This document shows positions 5,204 through 6,691 of a stretch of DNA of 6,691 nucleotides, piece after piece (the stretch's first letter is position 1; each line of letters opens with the position of its first letter). The stretch spans positions 1 to 6,691 of the forward strand of contig JAFGOJ010000477.1 of assembly GCA_016926575.1 (NCBI GenBank), given 5' to 3'. The translations under genes and the position numbers were made by a program. The DNA is from Anaerolineae bacterium. Its GTDB lineage: Bacteria; Chloroflexota; Anaerolineae; B4-G1; DUEL01. The notes below the pieces were generated by a model that saw only the letters and a program-made list of their open reading frames with translations, searched no databases and was not told the DNA's origin.

Positions 5204-5983
5204 TTACGTCAGGTCCCTTTCCGCAGGGCCGCTGTAGTCCTGGGCGGTGGGGGAGATGCGGCGCATGGGGCGTTGGGCGGTGATTTCGTCGAAGACGTGG
5301 GCGGTGAGGCCGACGGTGCGGGCGATGGCGAAGAGGCCGTTGCCCATCTCGGGCGGGAAGTCGAGTTCACACAGCACGGCGGCGATGGCCCCATCGACGT
5401 TCATGGGCAGGTCCTTGCCGAGGCTCTCGAGCATGGCCTGGCGCAGGGCCTGGCCCATTTCCACGTACTCCCCGGCCACGCCCTCTTCCTCGCAGATGGC
5501 GAAGAGCCTGGTGGTGCGCGGGTCGTCGGTGTGGACGCGGTGGCCGTAGCCGGGGACGCGCTTTTTCTGCACGCGGTAGTCGGCCATCAGCTCGCGGGCG
5601 GCGGTGAGGGCGTCCTGCCCCTTGTCGCGCTTGCGGGCGACGGCTTCGAGGAGCACGAGCATGCAGCCCTCGATGGCCCCGCCGTGGTGGCGGTTGATGG
5701 TCATAATGCCGGCGGCGATGCCGGCGGTCAGTGGCGCGCCGCCGGAGGCGACGGTGCGCGCCGCCAGGACCGAGGGCGGGGTAGCGCCGTGGTCGACGCT
5801 GGCGACGAGGATAGCGTCCATCACGCGGCCCTGGGCCGGGGTGGGCAATTCGCCCTTCAGCACCAGGTAGGCGACGTGGCTGAAGGGCACGCGGCCCATC
5901 AGCTCGTCGATGCGGTAACCGCGCACGGCGACTTTGTTCGGTTCGATTTTGGTAATGGGTTGAGACCAGGTTTCTTCGGACAT
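5204..5983 (-). CDS. Citrate synthase-fold protein, probable citryl-CoA lyase
   Basis: This 259-residue protein is much shorter than a citrate synthase (about 370-430) and close to the stand-alone citryl-CoA lyase and the C-terminal lyase domain of ATP-citrate lyase. Family landmarks, in order, are VDHGATPPS (63-71), NRHHGGAIEG (97-106) with the citrate-synthase-type active-site His, PGYGHRVHTDDPR (144-156) with the second His at 148, and NVDGAIAAV (195-203) with the catalytic Asp197. ARTVGLTAHVFDE (221-233) and PMRRI (239-243) hold substrate arginines. The closing SPTAQDYSGP resembles the ATP-citrate lyase C-terminus. The predicted reaction is cleavage of citryl-CoA to acetyl-CoA and oxaloacetate, or of a related hydroxyacyl-CoA, and it may be reversible. 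An acyl-CoA ligase alpha subunit directly upstream supports the two-enzyme cleavage scheme. The start has AAGGAGA at the right spacing. Substrate identity is inferred, not shown. Confidence 0.85.
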   Translation of the reverse strand: MSEETWSQPITKIEPNKVAVRGYRIDELMGRVPFSHVAYLVLKGELPTPAQGRVMDAILVASVDHGATPPSVLAARTVASGGAPLTAGIAAGIMTINRHHGGAIEGCMLVLLEAVARKRDKGQDALTAARELMADYRVQKKRVPGYGHRVHTDDPRTTRLFAICEEEGVAGEYVEMGQALRQAMLESLGKDLPMNVDGAIAAVLCELDFPPEMGNGLFAIARTVGLTAHVFDEITAQRPMRRISPTAQDYSGPAERDLT

Positions 5984-6007
5984 AGGTTCTCCTTGGCTAT
6001 TTTCATT

Positions 6008-6155
6008 TGAAGGTTGTAACTGCTCAGCCTGGTCATTGCGAGCGGCCCAAAGGGCCGCGAAGCAATCTCTTGATCGCGTTTTGGGGATTGCTTCGGGCGC
6101 TAAAGCGCCCTCGCAATGACCCGCCGGCGGGTAGCCTGAGCAGTTACTGAAGGTT
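6008..6155. mobile_element. MITE-like element with IS66-type ends and 8-bp target duplication
   Basis: TGAAGGTT occurs at 6008-6015 and again at 6148-6155, as expected of an 8-bp target-site duplication. Between the copies lies a 132-bp element (6016-6147) that begins GTAACTGCTCAGCCT and ends with a near-exact reverse complement. The first 12 bases are identical and 14 of 15 match. It has no coding capacity. Ends beginning GTAA and an 8-bp duplication are the hallmarks of the IS66 family, so a non-autonomous IS66-related element is the best reading. Removing the element and one duplication leaves a 71-bp spacer between the ligase and lyase genes, consistent with insertion into an operon. Confidence 0.75.
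6032..6120. repeat. Nested cruciform-forming inverted repeat inside the MITE-like element
   Basis: Both arms, read inward, have GTCATTGCGAG, then a small hairpin, then CGAAGCAATC(T/C)C. The side hairpins differ in sequence yet each is self-complementary: GCGGCCC-AAA-GGGCCGC (6042-6058) and GGGCGCT-AA-AGCGCCC (6095-6110). From general knowledge, GTCATTGCGAG...CGAAGCAATC repeats are dispersed in many bacterial genomes. Confidence 0.8.
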
Positions 6156-6194
6156 TTTTTCGTGACGCGCTCCTTGGTTACCTTGCGATGAGGC

Positions 6195-6691
6195 TCAGCC
6201 TAGTTTTGCCAGCACTTCCTTCGTTGCCTTGGGCAAGTCCATGAACGAGTCGACGACGGTCGCGCCGACGGCGCGCAGGCGTTCGACCTTGCCTTCGTGG
6301 GTGCCGCGGCCGCCTTCGACGATGGCGCCGGCGTGGGAGAAGCGTGTGCCGCTCTTGGCAGCTTTCCCGCCGATGAAGGCGATCAGCGGCTTGGTGAACG
6401 CGCCGGCTTCGATCAGGTCGGCGACGCGCTCTTCCTGGCTGGTGCCGATCTCGCCGAACATGACCACGGCCTTGGTGTCGGGGTCCTTCTCAAATAGCTT
6501 CATCACCTCGGGGTGGGGCAGGCCGACGACGGCGTCGCCGCCGACGTGGACCAGCGTGGTCGCGCCGATGCCCTCGCGGGCCAGGTAGTAGGCCATCGAC
6601 GAGGTGATGCCGCCACTGCGCGAGGTGATTCCCACCGGGCCCTGGAAGAACCAGGAGCGTGCCGAAGCGGCCTGTCCACCCATCATGCCCA
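6195..6691 (-). CDS. sucD: Succinyl-CoA synthetase alpha-type acyl-CoA ligase subunit, C-terminal part (5' end off the window)
   Basis: The frame is open to the right edge. The Met codons at 6686 and 6683 are internal, because the sequence starts inside the ligase half of the protein. About 165 residues are seen. GPVGITSRSGGITSS starts the CoA-ligase domain, followed by HVGGDAVVGLPHPEV and VVMFGEIGTSQEE. FSHAGAIVEGGRGTHEGK holds the phosphohistidine (His codon 6335-6333), which carries the phosphoryl group between nucleotide and acid. The reaction is formation of an acyl-CoA from a carboxylate, CoA and NTP, or the reverse, together with a beta (ATP-grasp) subunit that should lie to the right of the window. 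The Ser-Gly-Gly after SRSG's first residues resembles the ATP-citrate lyase pattern (SKSGG) more than the SRSGT of housekeeping SucD. Citryl-CoA synthetase, malate-CoA ligase or succinyl-CoA synthetase are all possible. The symbol denotes the family only. Confidence 0.85.
   Translation of the reverse strand, partial: GMMGGQAASARSWFFQGPVGITSRSGGITSSMAYYLAREGIGATTLVHVGGDAVVGLPHPEVMKLFEKDPDTKAVVMFGEIGTSQEERVADLIEAGAFTKPLIAFIGGKAAKSGTRFSHAGAIVEGGRGTHEGKVERLRAVGATVVDSFMDLPKATKEVLAKLG

Noticed and set aside
6156..6194. Terminator or small gene just after the ligase gene
   Set aside because: The plus-strand T-run lies as A-run on the transcribed sense strand. No hairpin precedes it and no start with a coding frame was convincing.

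Overview
The window comes from a GC-rich bacterial chromosome. Every gene I can support lies on the minus strand, so transcription runs from high to low coordinates. The gene set and the many short palindromic repeats in a GC-rich background would suit a Chloroflexota (Anaerolineae-like) genome. That placement is a weak impression, because the window holds no rRNA or other marker gene.

In transcription order the layout is as follows. (1) The 3' part of a succinyl-CoA synthetase alpha-type acyl-CoA ligase, cut by the right edge (6691-6195). (2) A spacer carrying a 132-bp MITE-like element with 8-bp target duplications. (3) A short citrate-synthase-fold protein that looks like a citryl-CoA lyase (5983-5204). 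(4) An HD-domain protein (5053-4481), with AT-rich inverted repeats on both sides. (5) Hydro-lyase pair A of the aconitase/isopropylmalate isomerase family: a large subunit with an altered active site (4340-3090) and a small subunit (2990-2460). (6) Canonical hydro-lyase pair B: large subunit (2317-1064) and small subunit (1062-565), with 1 nt between them. (7) The 5' part of a DNA photolyase gene, cut by the left edge (518-1).

Read together, genes 1 and 3-6 look like one organic-acid module. An ADP- or GDP-forming ligase would make the CoA thioester of a hydroxy-acid, and a citrate-synthase-fold lyase would cleave it to acetyl-CoA plus an oxoacid (or run in reverse). One or two [4Fe-4S] hydro-lyases would move the hydroxyl group of the acid. 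The closest known scheme is the two-step citrate cleavage of Hydrogenobacter (citryl-CoA synthetase plus citryl-CoA lyase) with an aconitase-type isomerase. A citramalate/mesaconate-type acid is an alternative. The role of the HD protein is unknown. The photolyase is probably an unrelated downstream gene.

Every gap except the 1-nt junction of pair B contains palindromic or inverted repeats. Several abut or overlap stop codons or ribosome-binding sites. No gap exceeds 211 bp. I see no tRNA, rRNA, transposase gene or CRISPR array.
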